Shown: positions 5,544-6,006 of the stretch, piece by piece
Layout: every line of letters starts with the position of its first letter
Position numbering within the stretch: position 1 is the first letter of the stretch
NCBI GenBank assembly: GCA_027033875.1
Contig: JALVKK010000345.1
Span: 12,668-18,673 of the forward strand
From: Flavobacteriales bacterium
Lineage (GTDB): Bacteria > Bacteroidota > Bacteroidia > Flavobacteriales > Flavobacteriaceae
Length of the DNA stretch: 6,006 bases
Direction of reading: 5' to 3'
Translations under genes and position numbers: made by a program
The notes under the pieces: model-generated
The model's input: only the letters and a program-made list of their open reading frames with translations
The model's database searches: none
Told to the model about the DNA's origin: nothing

Positions 5544-6006
5544 ATGAAAATCGTTGAAAAAATAAAAGCCCCTATCATCGAAGAAATGGAAATTTTTGAA
5601 AAAAAATTCCGTCAATCGATGCAAACCCAAGTTAATTTGCTTAACCGGATTACGGCTTTTATCGTATCTCGTAAGGGAAAACAGATGCGTCCGATGTTTA
5701 TTTTCTTAACAGCCAAAATGCTCAAAGGACAAATAACCGATCGGACATATCGAGGTGCCGGTATCGTGGAATTGATCCATACGGCAACACTGGTTCACGA
5801 CGACGTGGTTGATGAAAGCGATTACCGGCGCGGTTTTTTTTCCATAAATGCTTTATGGAAAAATAAAATTGCCGTTTTGGTTGGTGATTTTCTCCTGTCG
5901 CGTGGCTTATTACTTTCCATTGATAACGGCGATTTTGATTTGTTGCGCATCATTTCCGTAGCGGTTAAAGAAATGAGTGAAGGCGAACTCTTGCAAATAG
6001 AAAAAG
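5544..6006 (+). CDS. ispB: Long-chain polyprenyl diphosphate synthase (IspB-like), N-terminal part
   Basis: The first 154 codons are present and the gene runs off the window. The family condenses isopentenyl diphosphate onto allylic diphosphates to make the polyprenyl chain of quinones. Visible motifs are GKQMRP (45-50), which binds substrate diphosphate; the first Asp-rich motif DDVVD (86-90) preceded by HTATLVH; R95-R96 just after it; the VLVGDFLLSR segment (111-120); and EMSEGELLQIEK (143-154). Ala81, five residues before DDVVD, is small rather than aromatic, which in this family goes with long products such as hepta- or octaprenyl; in Bacteroidota the likely use is the menaquinone side chain. 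The second Asp-rich motif is outside the window. The ATG at 5544 gives the usual KIVEKIKAPI-type beginning. The exact chain length cannot be read from sequence. Confidence 0.93.
   Translation, partial: MKIVEKIKAPIIEEMEIFEKKFRQSMQTQVNLLNRITAFIVSRKGKQMRPMFIFLTAKMLKGQITDRTYRGAGIVELIHTATLVHDDVVDESDYRRGFFSINALWKNKIAVLVGDFLLSRGLLLSIDNGDFDLLRIISVAVKEMSEGELLQIEK

Overview
The window looks like an ordinary chromosomal housekeeping stretch from a member of the Bacteroidota. I infer this from four things: AT-rich DNA; no Shine-Dalgarno-like sequences before the genes; two perfect TAnnTTTG boxes (the -7 element of the Bacteroidota primary sigma factor) in intergenic DNA; and protein sequences that read like Bacteroidota/Flavobacteriia versions of their families. 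I cannot name a genus. All recognised genes lie on the + strand.

Layout, left to right. (1) The last 40 codons of an AhpC-type peroxiredoxin, ending in tandem stops and a strong intrinsic terminator (146-175). (2) A gene-free stretch (176-519) that holds a patchwork of short repeats: two imperfect inverted repeats, then heptamer and octamer tandem repeats. (3) mutS (520-3129), full length, starting at TTG. (4) A 150-base gap with a good Bacteroidota promoter. (5) A DUF302-domain lipoprotein (3280-3843). (6) Thirty bases further on, a small retropepsin-like aspartic protease (3874-4305). (7) A 120-base gap with a perfect 24-base palindrome next to a four-unit heptamer array. (8) thiL, thiamine-monophosphate kinase (4426-5469). 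(9) A 74-base gap with a second TAnnTTTG box, then the 5' part of a long-chain polyprenyl diphosphate synthase (ispB-like, 5544 to the window end).

The genes do not form one pathway. They cover peroxide defence, mismatch repair, two poorly characterised small proteins, thiamine diphosphate synthesis and quinone side-chain synthesis. The DUF302 and protease genes may share a transcript; the others appear to be separate units. I found no CRISPR array, RNA gene, insertion sequence, phage gene or defence system. The most unusual material is intergenic: palindromes paired with 7-base tandem arrays at two separate sites, and a possible decayed reading frame on the minus strand after mutS. I do not see a convincing new biological system here.
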